Below are positions 15,001 to 26,514 of a stretch of 64,000 bases of DNA, in pieces (the stretch's first letter is position 1; each line of letters opens with the position of its first letter). Location: positions 467,001-531,000 of the forward strand of contig BSDZ01000035.1 of assembly GCA_030268105.1 (NCBI GenBank), given 5' to 3'. The notes below the pieces were generated by a model. The model was not told the DNA's origin. It was given only the letters and a program-made list of their open reading frames with translations, and ran no database searches. A program made the position numbers and the translations under genes. The stretch is from Volvox africanus. Lineage: Eukaryota; Chlorophyta; Chlorophyceae; Chlamydomonadales; Volvocaceae.

Positions 15001-18000
15001 TCCAGTCTCCCCATCCGCCCCTGCACCACCATCTACCCCGCCGAGCTACCTACCCTATCCCCCTCCCCCGCCGCCGTCGCCGCCGCCGCCCCCTCCTCCG
15101 TCGCCATCTCTTCCGCCTGTGTACGACAGTCCGCCACCCAGTGAGCCTCCGGCGTCTCCGTCTGTCCCCGCACCGCCTGGTTACCCTCCAGTCTCCCCAT
15201 CCGCCCCTGCACCACCATCTACCCCGCCGAGCTACCTACCCTATCCCCCACCCCCGCCGCCGTCGCCACCGCCGCCACTTCCTCCGTCGCCATCTCTTCC
15301 GCCTGTGTACGACAGTCCGCCACCCAGTGAGCCTCCGGCGTCTCCGTCTGTCCCCGCACCGCCTGGTTACCCTCCAGTCTCCCCATCCGCCCCTGCACCA
15401 CCATCTACCCCGCCGAGCTTCCTACCCTATCCCCCACCCCCGCCGCCGTCGCCGCCGCCGCCACCTCCTCCGTCACCATCTCTTCCGCCTGTGTACGACA
15501 GTCCGCCACCCAGTGAGCCTCCGGCGTCTCCGTCTGTCCCCGCACCGCCTGGTTACCCTCCAGTCTCCCCATCCGCCCCTGCACCACCATCTACCCCGCC
15601 GAGCTACCTACCCTATCCCCCTCCCCCGCCGCCGTCGCCGCCGCCGCCACCTCCTCCGTCGCCATCTCTTCCGCCTGTGTACGACAGTCCGCCACCCAGT
15701 GAGCCTCCGGCGTCTCCGTCTGTCCCCGCACCGCCTGGTTACCCTCCAGTCTCCCCATCCGCCCCTGCACCACCATCTACCCCGCCGAACTACCTACCCT
15801 ATCCCCCACCCCCGCCGCCGTCGCCGCCGCCGCCACCTCCTCCGTCACCATCTCTTCCGCCTGTGTACGACAGTCCGCCACCCAGTGAGCCTCCGGCATC
15901 TCCGTCTGTCCCCGCACCGCCTGGTTACCCTCCAGTCTCCCCATCCGCCCCTGCACCACCATCTACCCCGCCGAGCTACCTACCCTATCCCCCTCCCCCG
16001 CCGCCGTCGCCGCCGCCGCCACCTCCTCCGTCGCCATCTCTTCCGCCTGTGTACGACAGTCCGCCACCCAGTGAGCCTCCAGCGTCTCCGTCTGTCCCCG
16101 CACCGCCTGGTTACCCTCCAGTCTCCCCATCCGCCCCTGCACCACCATCTACCCCGCCGAACTACCTACCCTATCCCCCACCCCCGCCGCCGTCGCCGCC
16201 GCCGCCACCTCCTCCGTCACCATCTCTTCCGCCTGTGTACGACAGTCCGCCACCCAGTGAGCCTCCGGCGTCTCCGTCTGTCCCCGCACCGCCTGGTTAC
16301 CCTCCAGTCTCCCCATCCGCCCCTGCACCACCATCTACCCCGCCGAGCTACCTACCCTATCCCCCACCCCCGCCGCCGTCGCCGCCGCCGCCACCTCCTC
16401 CGTCACCATCTCTTCCGCCTGTGTACGACAGTCCGCCACCCAGTGAGCCTCCGGCGTCTCCGTCTGTCCCCGCACCGCCTGGTTACCCTCCAGTCTCCCC
16501 ATCCGCCCCTGCACCACCATCTACCCCGCCGAGCTACCTACCCTATCCCCCACCCCCGCCGCCGTCGCCGCCGCCGCCACCTCCTCCGTCACCATCTCTT
16601 CCGCCTGTGTACGACAGTCCGCCACCCAGTGAGCCTCCGGCGTCTCCGTCTGTCCCCGCACCGCCTGGTTACCCTCCAGTCTCCCCATCCGCCCCTGCAC
16701 CACCATCTACCCCGCCGAGCTACCTACCCTATCCCCCACCCCCGCCGCCGTCGCCACCGCCGCCACTTCCTCCGTCGCCATCTCTTCCGCCTGTGTACGA
16801 CAGTCCGCCACCCAGTGAGCCTCCGGCGTCTCCGTCTGTCCCCGCACCGCCTGGTTACCCTCCAGTCTCCCCATCCGCCCCTGCACCACCATCTACCCCG
16901 CCGAACTACCTACCCTATCCCCCACCCCCGCCGCCGTCGCCGCCGCCGCCCCCTCCTCCGTCACCATCTCTTCCGCCTGTGTACGACAGTCCGCCACCCA
17001 GTGAGCCTCCGGCGTCTCCGTCTGTCCCCGCACCGCCTGGTTACCCTCCAGTCTCCCCATCCGCCCCTGCACCACCATCTACCCCGCCGAACTACCTACC
17101 CTATCCCCCACCCCCGCCGCCGTCGCCGCCGCCGCCACCTCCTCCGTCGCCATCTCTTCCGCCTGTGTACGACAGTCCGCCACCCAGTGAGCCTCCGGCG
17201 TCTCCGTCTGTCCCCGCACCGCCTGGTTACCCTCCAGTCTCCCCATCCGCCCCTGCACCACCATCTACCCCGCCGAGCTACCTACCCTATCCCCCACCCC
17301 CGCCGCCGTCGCCACCGCCGCCACCTCCTCCGTCGCCATCTCTTCCGCCTGTGTACGACAGTCCGCCACCCAGTGAGCCTCCGGCGTCTCCGTCTGTCCC
17401 CGCACCGCCTGGTTACCCTCCAGTCTCCCCATCCGCCCCTGCACCACCATCTACCCCGCCGAACTACCTACCTTATACCCCATCCCCGCTGCCTTCACCG
17501 CCGCCCCCTCCTCCGTCGCCATCTCTTCCGCCTGTGTACGACAGTCCGCCACCCAGTGAGCCTCCGGCGTCTCCGTCTGTCCCCGCACCGCCTGGTTACC
17601 CTCCAGTCTCCCCATCCGCCCCTGCACCACCATCTACCCCGCCGAGCTACCTACCCTATCCCCCACCCCCGCCGCCGTCGCCGCCGCCGCCACCTCCTCC
17701 GTCGCCATCTCTTCCGCCTGTGTACGACAGTCCGCCACCCAGTGAGCCTCCGGCGTCTCCGTCTGTCCCAGCACCGCCTGGTTACCCTCCAGTCTCCCCA
17801 TCCGCCCCTGCACCACCATCTACCCCGCCGAGCTACCTACCCTATCCCCCACAACCGCCGCCGCCGCCGCCGCCACCTCCTCCGTCACCATCTCTTCCGC
17901 CTCTGTACGACAGTCCGCCACCCAGTGAGCCTCCGGCGTCTCCTTCTGTCCCCGCACCGCCTGGTTACCCTCCAGTCTCCCCATCCGCCCCTGCACCACC

Positions 18001-21000
18001 ATCTACCCCGCCGAGCTACCTACCCTATCCCCCACCCCCGCCGCCGTCGCCGCCGCCGCCCCCTCCTCCGTCGCCATCTCTTCCGCCTGTGTACGACAGT
18101 CCGCCACCCAGTGAGCCTCCGGCGTCTCCGTCTGTCCCCGCACCGCCTGGTTACCCTCCAGTCTCCCCATCCGCCCCTGCACCACCATCTACCCCGCCGA
18201 GCTTCCTACCTCATCCCCCTCCCCCGCCGCCGTCGCCGCCGCCCCCTCCTCCGTCGCCATCTCTTCCGCCTGTGTACGACAGTCCGCCACCCAGTGAGCC
18301 TCCGGCGTCTCCGTCTGCCCCCTCACCGCCTGGTTACCCTCCAGTCTCCCCATCCGCCCCTGCACCACCATCTACCCCGCCGAGCTACCTACCCTATCCC
18401 CCTCCCCCGCCGCCGTCGCCGCCGCCGCCACCTCCTCCGTCACCATCTCTTTCGCCTCTGTACGACAGTCCGCCACCCAGTGAGCCTCCAGCGTCTCCGT
18501 CTGTCCCCGCACCGCCTGGTTACCCTCCAGTCTCCCCATCCGCCCCTGCACCACCATCTACCCCGCCGAGCTTCCTACCCTATCCCCCTCCCCCGCCGCC
18601 GTCGCCGCCGCCCCCTCCTCCGTCGCCATCTCTTCCGCCTGTGTACGACAGTCCGCCACCCAGTGAGCCTCCGGCGTCTCCGTCTGTCCCCGCACCGCCT
18701 GGTTACCCTCCAGTCTCCCCATCCGCCCCTGCACCACCATCTACCCCGCCGAGCTACCTACCCTATCCCCCACCCCCGCCGCCGTCGCCGCCGCCGCCAC
18801 CTCCTCCGTCGCCATCTCTTCCGCCTGTGTACGACAGTCCGCCACCCAGTGAGCCTCCGGCGTCTCCGTCTGTCCCAGCACCGCCTGGTTACCCTCCAGT
18901 CTCCCCATCCGCCCCTGCACCACCATCTACCCCGCCGAGCTACCTACCCTATCCCCCACCCCCGCCGCCGTCGCCGCCGCCGCCCCCTCCTCCGTCGCCA
19001 TCTCTTCCGCCTGTGTACGACAGTCCGCCACCCAGTGAGCCTCCGGCGTCTCCGTCTGTCCCCGCACCGCCTGGTTACCCTCCAGTCTCCCCATCCGCCC
19101 CTGCACCACCATCTACCCCGCCGAGCTTCCTACCCTATCCCCCTCCCCCGCCGCCGTCGCCGCCGCCCCCTCCTCCGTCGCCATCTCTTCCGCCTGTGTA
19201 CGACAGTCCGCCACCCAGTGAGCCTCCGGCGTCTCCGTCTGCCCCCTCACCGCCTGGTTACCCTCCAGTCTCCCCATCCGCCCCTGCACCACCATCTACC
19301 CCGCCGAGCTTCCTACCCTATCCCCCTCCCCCGCCGCCGTCGCCGCCGCCGCCACCTCCTCCGTCACCATCTCTTTCGCCTCTGTACGACAGTCCGCCAC
19401 CCAGTGAGCCTCCAGCGTCTCCGTCTGTCCCCGCACCGCCTGGTTACCCTCCAGTCTCCCCATCCGCCCCTGCACCACCATCTACCCCGCCGAGCTTCCT
19501 ACCCTATCCCCCTCCCCCGCCGCCGTCGCCGCCGCCCCCTCCTCCGTCGCCATCTCTTCCGCCTGTGTACGACAGTCCGCCACCCAGTGAGCCTCCAGCG
19601 TCTCCGTCTGTCCCCGCACCGCCTGGTTACCCTCCAGTCTCCCCATCCGCCCCTGCACCACCATCTACCCCGCCGAGCTTCCTACCCTATCCCCCTCCCC
19701 CGCCGCCGTCGCCGCCGCCCCCTCCTCCGTCGCCATCTCTTCCGCCTGTGTACGACAGTCCGCCACCCAGTGAGCCTCCGGCGTCTCCGTCTGCCCCCTC
19801 ACCGCCTGGTTACCCTCCAGTCTCCCCATCCGCCCCTGCACCACCATCTACCCCGCTGAGCTTCCTAACCTATCCCCCTCCCCCGCCGCCGTCGCCGCCG
19901 CCGCCACCTCCTCCGTCACCATCTCTTTCGCCTCTGTACGACAGTCCGCCACCCAGTGAGCCTCCAGCGTCTCCGTCTGTCCCCGCACCGCCTGGTTACC
20001 CTCCAGTCTCCCCATCCGCCCCTGCACCACCATCTACCCCGCCGAGCTTCCTACCCTATCCCCCTCCCCCGCCGCCGTCGCCGCCGCCCCCTCCTCCGTC
20101 GCCATCTCTTCCGCCTGTGTACGACAGTCCGCCACCCAGTGAGCCTCCGGCGTCTCCGTCTGTCCCCGCACCGCCTGGTTACCCTCCAGTCTCCCCATCC
20201 GCCCCTGCACCACCATCTACCCCGCCGAGCTACCTACCCTATCCCCCACCCCCGCCGCCGTCGCCGCCGCCGCCCCCTCCTCCGTCGCCATCTCTTCCGC
20301 CTGTGTACGACAGTCCGCCACCCAGTGAGCCTCCAGCGTCTCCGTCTGTCCCCGCACCGCCTGGTTACCCTCCAGTCTCCCCATCCGCCCCTGCACCACC
20401 ATCTACCCCGCCGAGCTTCCTACCCTATCCCCCTCCCCCGCCGCCGTCGCCGCCGCCCCCTCCTCCGTCGCCATCTCTTCCGCCTGTGTACGACAGTCCG
20501 CCACCCAGTGAGCCTCCGGCGTCTCCGTCTGCCCCCTCACCGCCTGGTTACCCTCCAGTCTCCCCATCCGCCCCTGCACCACCATCTACCCCGCCGAGCT
20601 ACCTACCCTATCCCCCTCCCCCGCCGCCGTCGCCGCCGCCGCCACCTCCTCCGTCACCATCTCTTCCGCCTCTGTACGACAGTCCGCCACCCAGTGAGCC
20701 TCCAGCGTCTCCGTCTGTCCCCGCACCGCCTGGTTACCCTCCAGTCTCCCCATCCGCCCCTGCACCACCATCTACCCCGCCGAGCTTCCTACCCTATCCC
20801 CCTCCCCCGCCGCCGTCGCCGCCGCCCCCTCCTCCGTCACCATCTCTTCCGCCTGTGTACGACAGTCCGCCACCCAGTGAGCCTCCGGCGTCTCCGTCTG
20901 TCCCCGCACCGCCTGGTTACCCTCCAGTCTCCCCATCCGCCCCTGCACCACCATCTACCCCGCCGAGCTACCTACCCTATCCCCCTCCCCCGCCGCCGCC

Positions 21001-23614
21001 GCCCCTGCCGCCACCTCCTCCGTCACCATCTCTTCCGCCTGTGTACGACAGTCCGCCACCCAGTGAGCCTCCGGCGTCTCCGTCTGTCCCCGCACCGCCT
21101 GGTTACCCTCCAGTCTCCCCATCCGCCCCTGCACCACCATCTACCCCGCCGAGCTACCTACCCTATCCCCCTCCCTCGCCGCCGTCGCCGCCGCCACCTC
21201 CTCCGTCACCATCTCTTCCGCCTGTGTACGACAGTCCGCCACCCAGTGAGCCTCCGGCGTCTCCGTCTGTCCCCGCACCGCCTGGTTACCCTCCAGTCTC
21301 CCCATCCGCCCCTGCATCACCATCTACGCCGCCGAGCTACCTACCATATCTCCTACCCTCGCCGCCGCCGTCGCCGCCGCCACGTCCTCCGTCGCCATCT
21401 CTTCCGCCTGTGTACGACAGTCCGCCACCCAGTGAGCATTTTAATCCTCCGCCAATATATCCATCTCGATTACCCGTACAGATACCCTCACATCCATTTG
21501 TACCACGCCAATCGAACCCTCCTCCATCGCCCTCGCCTCTCCTCCTGCCTTACCCAGTTCTACCTTTACGAGCTCCAAACAGGCCACCATCTACCGGACA
21601 CCCTGATCAATCTCCTCCCCTTGACCCATCACCTCGGCTGCCCCCCTTCCCGTCCTTATACGCCGATCCTCCATTTACATCCATGTATCCACCGACAGCG
21701 GTTCCCTCCCAACCCACCCTTCAACCTTCGTTCCCTTTCCCGCCGAGTGGACTCGCTTCACCATCTCCCCCACCCGCATCGCGACCACCGGTGCCTTACC
21801 CACCCATTGTTATTCCAGAGGTATCTGTGTCCTGGAATACGACAGGGTACGACATGTCAGTGTACGGCACATCACAGAACACGACACATTTTGCCTTTAC
21901 TTATCTGTTGGGTGCGCCTCAGCTGACCCCTGCAGTCCTGGGCTGGCAGGTCGTATTAGATCCGCTTATCGTGGGGTTTGGACTCAATATCAACGCCGCC
22001 GCTGCAATTCGTACTGCAGCCAGCGGCAGCCAGGAAGCGGTGATGCTCGTTCCGCTTGTTCCGCTGAATGGCTCACCGCCGCTGCTGACGTGCCTGGACG
22101 GTGTCGCGCCAGGATCCATTGTGCTGTATAACGTGACCATCCCCACCACGTCGTCGCGACCGCCAACGCCTGCATCCTCGCCTGCGGTGTTCGAGACGGC
22201 GGTGGGGCCAACACGTCACCGACGTCGGGCTCAGCAGCTGCAGCTGGAGAACTGGCAGCAGACTCGACGGCTTCAGCAGCAGCAGCAGCAGCGCAGGTTT
22301 GATATGCAGGCGGTGATGTGGAATAAGGACATAAAGACACAGCTGACGCTGCCGTCGGAGCCATCGGGACCTAGCAGTGCCGTACTGAAACAAAGCATGG
22401 CGAGATGTAATGAAGTGTCCAGTAATGTCCTGATCGGACCAGGTGGTTGCATTTCTACGGCGTTACGACGGTCGTTAACTGCAAACCTTACAACTGTGAC
22501 AATTGAACTGTACGGTAACGCCTCGGACGCCTCATGTGCGGCGTTCCTAGAAGGCATGCCATCGCCGGCCTGGGTGGCCGTACAGTTGGCTGGGCCTCCA
22601 GCCATTGAAGCGGTGACGGCGGCGGGCTACATCCCCGCCGCCGCCTTCCCGTACGACAATGCCCTGGTGGTGCCCTTCCGAGTCGCCAAGAGTACACTAT
22701 TCACCTTCTCACTTTCTACGCACGGTGTCGCCGCCGTCAACGATATTTGCAGGCAACTTTTATTGACAGGACAATTGCCCGATACATGTGTCTTACGTGT
22801 GCTGTATGAGTCGAAGTGTGTCTCCGGCCTTGCTAGCGAGCTCTCCAAAAGCTTTGCGGGTGGCGGCGCCGGCGCTGGCCCCGGCGGTGGCACCGCGACC
22901 GTCGGCGGCGCGCCAGTTATCGAGCCCTGGACAAGTCCCCCACTTCCGTCACCATCCAATCCGCAAGGCGGTGGCGGAGGTGGCGATACGACGATAGGCA
23001 GGGGCGACGGCGGCCGCGGCAGCAAACTAAGCAACGGCCAGATCGCCCTTATCGTCTGCTTAGTGGTTGGCTCGACACTGCTCGCCTGCATTCTTGTGGC
23101 CCTCTATTGCCACCGCCGCAGCAAGTTTGACGTCGCAAGGGGTATAGAGTCGGAGGCCTACGGTCAGACGGTGACGTACAACGTGCTGGCCGCGGCGGAG
23201 ACGACCACGATCCTACAAATCCCAGATCGTCCCGGCGAAACCGGGGCTAGGGGGGGGCCTCAGCAGGCCCGGCCGCCTGGTCGCACTGGTTTCGGGCGCC
23301 TGCTACTGCTGCGCGGCAGGGGGGCGGTAAGTGAGTCGCAGCTGGCCAGCCCAAATTTGTTACAGCCGCCGCCTTTGCCGCCGCCATTCCTGCCGCCGCG
23401 GGTCGGAGGGAGGCACGAGCAGGACGAAGAGACACTGACGCAGGACGATCGGTTCGAGGAAGAGTCCTTTCGGCCGTCCATCAGCCCACGGTCACTCCAC
23501 CAAACGGTTAGACCGGGGCTGCTGACGTACTATAATGCTGGTGGTGATGGGGCCAGCGGCAGCGGTGCACCATCGGGTTCGGCCGCGTGGGCTTACGTAC
23601 CAACGACTAATTGA
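3060..23614 (+). CDS. Gene A: giant membrane-anchored pherophorin-like glycoprotein (7 exons, about 5,845 aa)
   Basis: Exons: 3060-3228, 3974-4211, 4835-4916, 5410-5542, 5926-6053, 6248-6333, 6913-23614. All junctions are GT-AG and phases agree (1,2,0,1,0,2), summing to 5,846 codons. Exon 1 gives a signal peptide with core VLMFILL; ATGs at 3060, 3105, 3111 and 3186 are all possible starts. Exon 2 is a Gly/Ser linker. Residues about 136-300 are a pherophorin (DUF3707-type) domain: FQYGRC, VCFRL, CC, DPLC, W.W, LKL, CFHLGAPC, QLC and FCCLLG in family order. Residues about 305-5245 are proline-rich, with the 70-unit array at 803-5120. A conserved C-terminal ectodomain follows, then a helix (about 5655-5678) and a tail of about 167 residues. 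Pherophorins build volvocine extracellular matrix; the membrane anchor is inferred from the helix and the CHRRSK stop-transfer motif. Exons 1-3 are the least certain; the 3' exon is very secure. Confidence 0.85.
4081..4135 (+). repeat. Coding microsatellite, GGCAGTAGCAGC-type
   Basis: A short tandem repeat of 12-nt units in exon 2 of gene A encodes Gly-Ser-Ser-Ser repeats just after the signal peptide. It is probably a flexible, length-variable linker. Confidence 0.8.
4835..6979 (+). other. N-terminal pherophorin domain of gene A (spliced over five exons)
   Basis: The domain is assembled from exons 3-6 and the first 67 nt of exon 7. Exon 3 supplies YGRC and NNPYRLV. Exon 4 supplies VCFRL, C, CC and KIYLE. 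Exon 5 supplies DPLC, the SWMWE tryptophans and ALKL. Exon 6 supplies FCFHLGAPC and QLC. Exon 7 starts with FSLW and FCCLLG. Exon lengths 82 and 133 nt are identical to the equivalent exons of gene B, which strongly supports the model. The family's usual first Cys (FPYC) is Gly here. Confidence 0.85.
5664..5713 (+). repeat. TG/TATG microsatellite
   Basis: A run of GTGTATG and TTTATG repeats in intron 4 of gene A. Non-coding in the gene model. Confidence 0.8.
8486..21436 (+). repeat. Tandem array of about 70 units of 183 or 186 nt encoding the polyproline stalk
   Basis: The array is continuous and in frame within the last exon of gene A. In one register 69 complete units run from 8550 to 21323, and the flanking pieces add about one more. 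Each unit carries PAPPGYPPVSP, TPPSYLPYPP, a PPPPPPSPPPPPPPSPSL block, and PVYDSPPPSEPPASP. The 183/186 difference is one proline codon in the polyproline block. Variants (S/N before YLP, Y/F, V/L before YD, and rare TPSPLP or QPPP forms) tag individual units and reveal larger internal duplications. Ser-Pro(n) motifs are typical targets of prolyl hydroxylation and O-glycosylation in plants and algae, giving a stiff extended rod. Confidence 0.97.
21811..22840 (+). other. Conserved C-terminal ectodomain of gene A
   Basis: A non-proline-rich domain of about 340 residues after the stalk. It shares ordered motifs with gene B: WNTTGYDMS, LGW, HRRRAQ, VMWN, GPSSAVL, a Cys series, MPSPAW, FSLSTHG, DICRQ and GQLPDTC. 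It contains several N-x-S/T sequons and a run of six Gln after the basic motif. I do not recognise a named domain with certainty; it may be a divergent pherophorin C-domain. Confidence 0.75.
23041..23109 (+). other. Transmembrane helix of gene A
   Basis: A hydrophobic stretch beginning IALIVCLVVG, preceded by a Gly/Ser-rich juxtamembrane segment and followed by CHRRSK, fits a single-pass type I topology with the tail inside. The helix start matches the helix of gene B (consensus Q[IV]A[IL]IVCLV). Confidence 0.88.
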
Positions 23615-23664
23615 AACGTCTCATGTTCATCTTGGCCGTCCGTGGTATCAGTTATGAACACACG

Positions 23665-23724
23665 TATATGTGTATGTGTGTATGCGTGTATGTGCGAATG
23701 TGTGTATGTGTGTATGCATGTATG
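23665..23724 (+). repeat. TATG/TG microsatellite
   Basis: An imperfect TGTGTATG run just after the gene A stop codon, probably in its 3' UTR. A similar run lies in intron 4 of the same gene. Confidence 0.85.
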
Positions 23725-23853
23725 TCTAGCCTGGCCCGGAAAAGACCGCCGAAGCACTCTCCCTCGAAATGGGGAAGAGGGCGTGAGAGGCCACCATCAC
23801 TCTGAGCTCGGCCGAGGGTGTGAGCGCGTTGTTTCCATTTTATTTAGAACCCG

Positions 23854-24022
23854 ACAGCAGTCCGCCTGTCTGCAACCGAAAGCCTGAAAATTGGAGCAGC
23901 AAGTGTGTTCGTGTGTATGTGTGTATTAATTTAGACTCTACAGCAGTCCGCCTGTCTGCAACCGAAACCCTTAAAATCGGAGTAGCAAGTGTGTTCGTGT
24001 GTATGTGTGTACTAATTTAGAA
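23854..24022 (+). repeat. 86-bp tandem duplication
   Basis: Two adjacent copies starting at 23854 and 23940 differ at only a few positions. Both contain ACAGCAGTCCGCCTGTCTGC and end in a TGTGTATGTGTGTA run followed by AATTTAGA. Non-coding; likely in the 3' UTR or the spacer. Confidence 0.9.
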
Positions 24023-24042
24023 GTGTGTATCCAAGTTGTCCA

Positions 24043-24064
24043 GTCGTTGTCGTTGTCGTTGTCG
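24043..24064 (+). repeat. GTCGTT microsatellite
   Basis: A short run of GTCGTT repeats in the spacer downstream of gene A. Confidence 0.7.
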
Positions 24065-26514
24065 ATTTTGTCGAAAATTGTTATTGTTAGTCAGCAGGAC
24101 ATTTGATCGCAGAGTGCATCCAATTGTGCAGGAGGGGGCTGGTGCTGGGCGGTTATGCGCCCGCTTCGATACGCAGGGCCCTCTAGTGGGTGGGATTTAG
24201 TTGCAGAGCTTACGCTGATTAGCATTCATGCATGGTGCACCAATCAGAGAGCCAAACCGTTTGTCCGTGGAACGAGAACAGAAAATCGCCAAACGGAAGG
24301 GACTTGTGGAAAGGAGCAGGGCTGGAGCTGCAGTGCCAGCATGTGCAGCAAGCGGACGGTGGCCCCCACGCTAATAGGACGAGGCTGAGGTTAGAGGCTG
24401 GAATCTGGCAGATTGTGAGGTTAGGTTTCGGGGCACATTAGTGATGGAATCTACGTTTAGCCTGACAGGCTAGGATGATCGGATTCCGCTTGGCTTAACG
24501 GACCAAATGACCTCCCCCACGTTTTTTTTAATACGCTTGCAACACTTCGAAGCTGGCAGCACGCAAGGAGGTGCACCTCACTACCGTGCTACCGCGCTAC
24601 CGGGCTTGCGTGGACATGTACACATGTTGAATTGCCCAAATATGGGCTGACGGAAGTCCGCACTGACCGGTGTTGGCTAGGCGCATCCAAGCTGGTGTCT
24701 GGTTTGTCCATTCCGAAGGGGAGATGGATCTTTGTAAGGAAGGCGGAAGCACACACGTGCCGTAAACATTCCCAGGATTCCTACTCAAGGGGCTAGATAC
24801 CTTATGTTGCCCTAACCTCCGTACATTTGCATGCATGTATTGTGCACCGTACTGCTGAGGAGGAAGGGGGATCGGAAAAAGGGGAGGGATTGGGACAGCA
24901 AAGTCAGTGCGAGCCTGTTGTCAATGTTCGGTAGCGGTCGTGTGCGGAAACGAGCACTGCTGAGCGCGCCTTTTGCTTTTCAATCACACCCTGTCACTCA
25001 CGTGCGGTGCGAAGACCAAACACCTCGTGATAGGAGGAAGACCAAAACAATTCGTGTCCAGAATGGTTGTGAATGGTTACGAAAAGGCTTGTTCAAAATG
25101 CGTTAGCGACGTTCGTAATATGTCATGCGTGGTGAACGTTTCAAGGATTTGCTGGATGCTTGGGCTTTTGCAGCGAGTCACTGTAGGGCGCCAGCGACAG
25201 CTAACTGTGATAATTGAATGCGACAAATCCACGAAGCAAACAAAGGGAGCCATTCCATGACAGTGTGTCAAAGGCATCACGTCAGGTCACACCCTGTCAC
25301 ACCGCATCACGTAGCTGGACGTGAGGACATAAAGTATTTGCGACCTCCACTCACAGTTATTTATTTGTCAGAGTATTCAGATTTAAGACAATGTATACTG
25401 TTTTACTGCGGGTAGTTTTGCTTGTTTTGCTTTTGCTTTTGCTAAAGATTTTTAGGTCCTGAGACGGGCGATCTGGGATTACCAGTAGGAGAGCATATCT
25501 TCCTCATTTCCATTTAAAGGAGATGAAATGAGGGTTTTTTCATCACCGTAATGGTAAAGGTCTAGGTGCCTTCGCTGTTGTTAACGGAATACCAGTGATA
25601 TGATGGATTACAAACTATCGCGATATATGGAAATCAAAATGAACTATGCACGTATTCCTGCGGTTTTGGCGTGAGGTTGCGCATTCCCTGATTTCCATGC
25701 TCACGTCGATTCTGTCTTTTTGCCTCATTGTACTGTAAGCCGCCGTTTAAGACCGAAGCAATGGAGCATAGACGATAGTTGGAAGTTGTTTTTAAAAATA
25801 ACGTAAAAGTACAAAATCACATTATTATGTACGTGTCGAAAAGATGGCTTCGCTTTGCTTGCTGTCTGCTTGCTTTGTTGTACGGCACAATAAGCAACGC
25901 GTAGAATGGCCCAAAGCGGCATGATCCACTTCCCGGCTCAGCGCATTCAGATTGTGTGCCGAAAGAATGCCGGTATGGATTTAGCTTTCTCTCACTTGGG
26001 AATAGGGATTCGGTAGGAGAAACGCCCACAGCGAGGCAACGAGTTCACAGTATATGTTTCATCAGTGCTATTATTGAGTTTTACCCGAAGCTTTATTTTT
26101 GTAGATGATTATTCTTCGCTGATAAGCGGATCGCTTGACAGGTAAGGTCGCGTTATTGGAAGCTGCATCGAGTGGACAGGTAATAAACCTGAAATATCTG
26201 TATACTCAAATCAGAATATTTTTGTGCAATAGTTTTTCACATTGGGCGTGAGTCCGTTCACGGCTGGACGGTCGACAGGCCGATGCTGACCAACCTGCTT
26301 CGGTGAAAGAAGCGAAGGTTATGCATTCCATAGAGAAGACGTGTTTACGTTGAATTTAAGCAAGCAATTTCCTTGAATCATTCTTTGGCCCACCTGTGTT
26401 GGTCACACTCGCGAGCCACTGCAACTCCTTCACCTCATACATCACCTACATATAGATCAGATTCCCAATTTACTACGAAATTGTATTATCTTTCCCTGTA
26501 CAGACACTGACTGC

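Larger units (their letters stand above)
23615..26514. other. Spacer between the two giant genes
   Basis: About 2.9 kb without a supportable coding exon. It holds a TATG/TG microsatellite, an 86-bp tandem duplication and a short GTCGTT run, each listed separately. A consensus donor after 26141 (CAG|GTAAGG) paired with an acceptor ending at 26503 (TTTCCCTGTACAG) could define a 5' UTR intron just ahead of the gene B start codon; this is inference only. Confidence 0.5.

Noticed and set aside
8655..19859. An 11.2-kb open frame (3,734 codons, Arg/His/Leu-rich) in a second plus-strand frame over the repeat array
   Set aside because: It is open only because a stop-free unit is repeated about 60 times. 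It has no folded domain, splice support or start context, and ends when the unit sequence drifts. The polyproline frame is contiguous with conserved domains on both sides.
8550..21323. Series of 60-61 residue minus-strand frames, one per array unit, each beginning MVVQG or a near-identical form
   Set aside because: These are a periodic shadow of the repeat, with one antisense start and stop per unit. No independent evidence of antisense translation.
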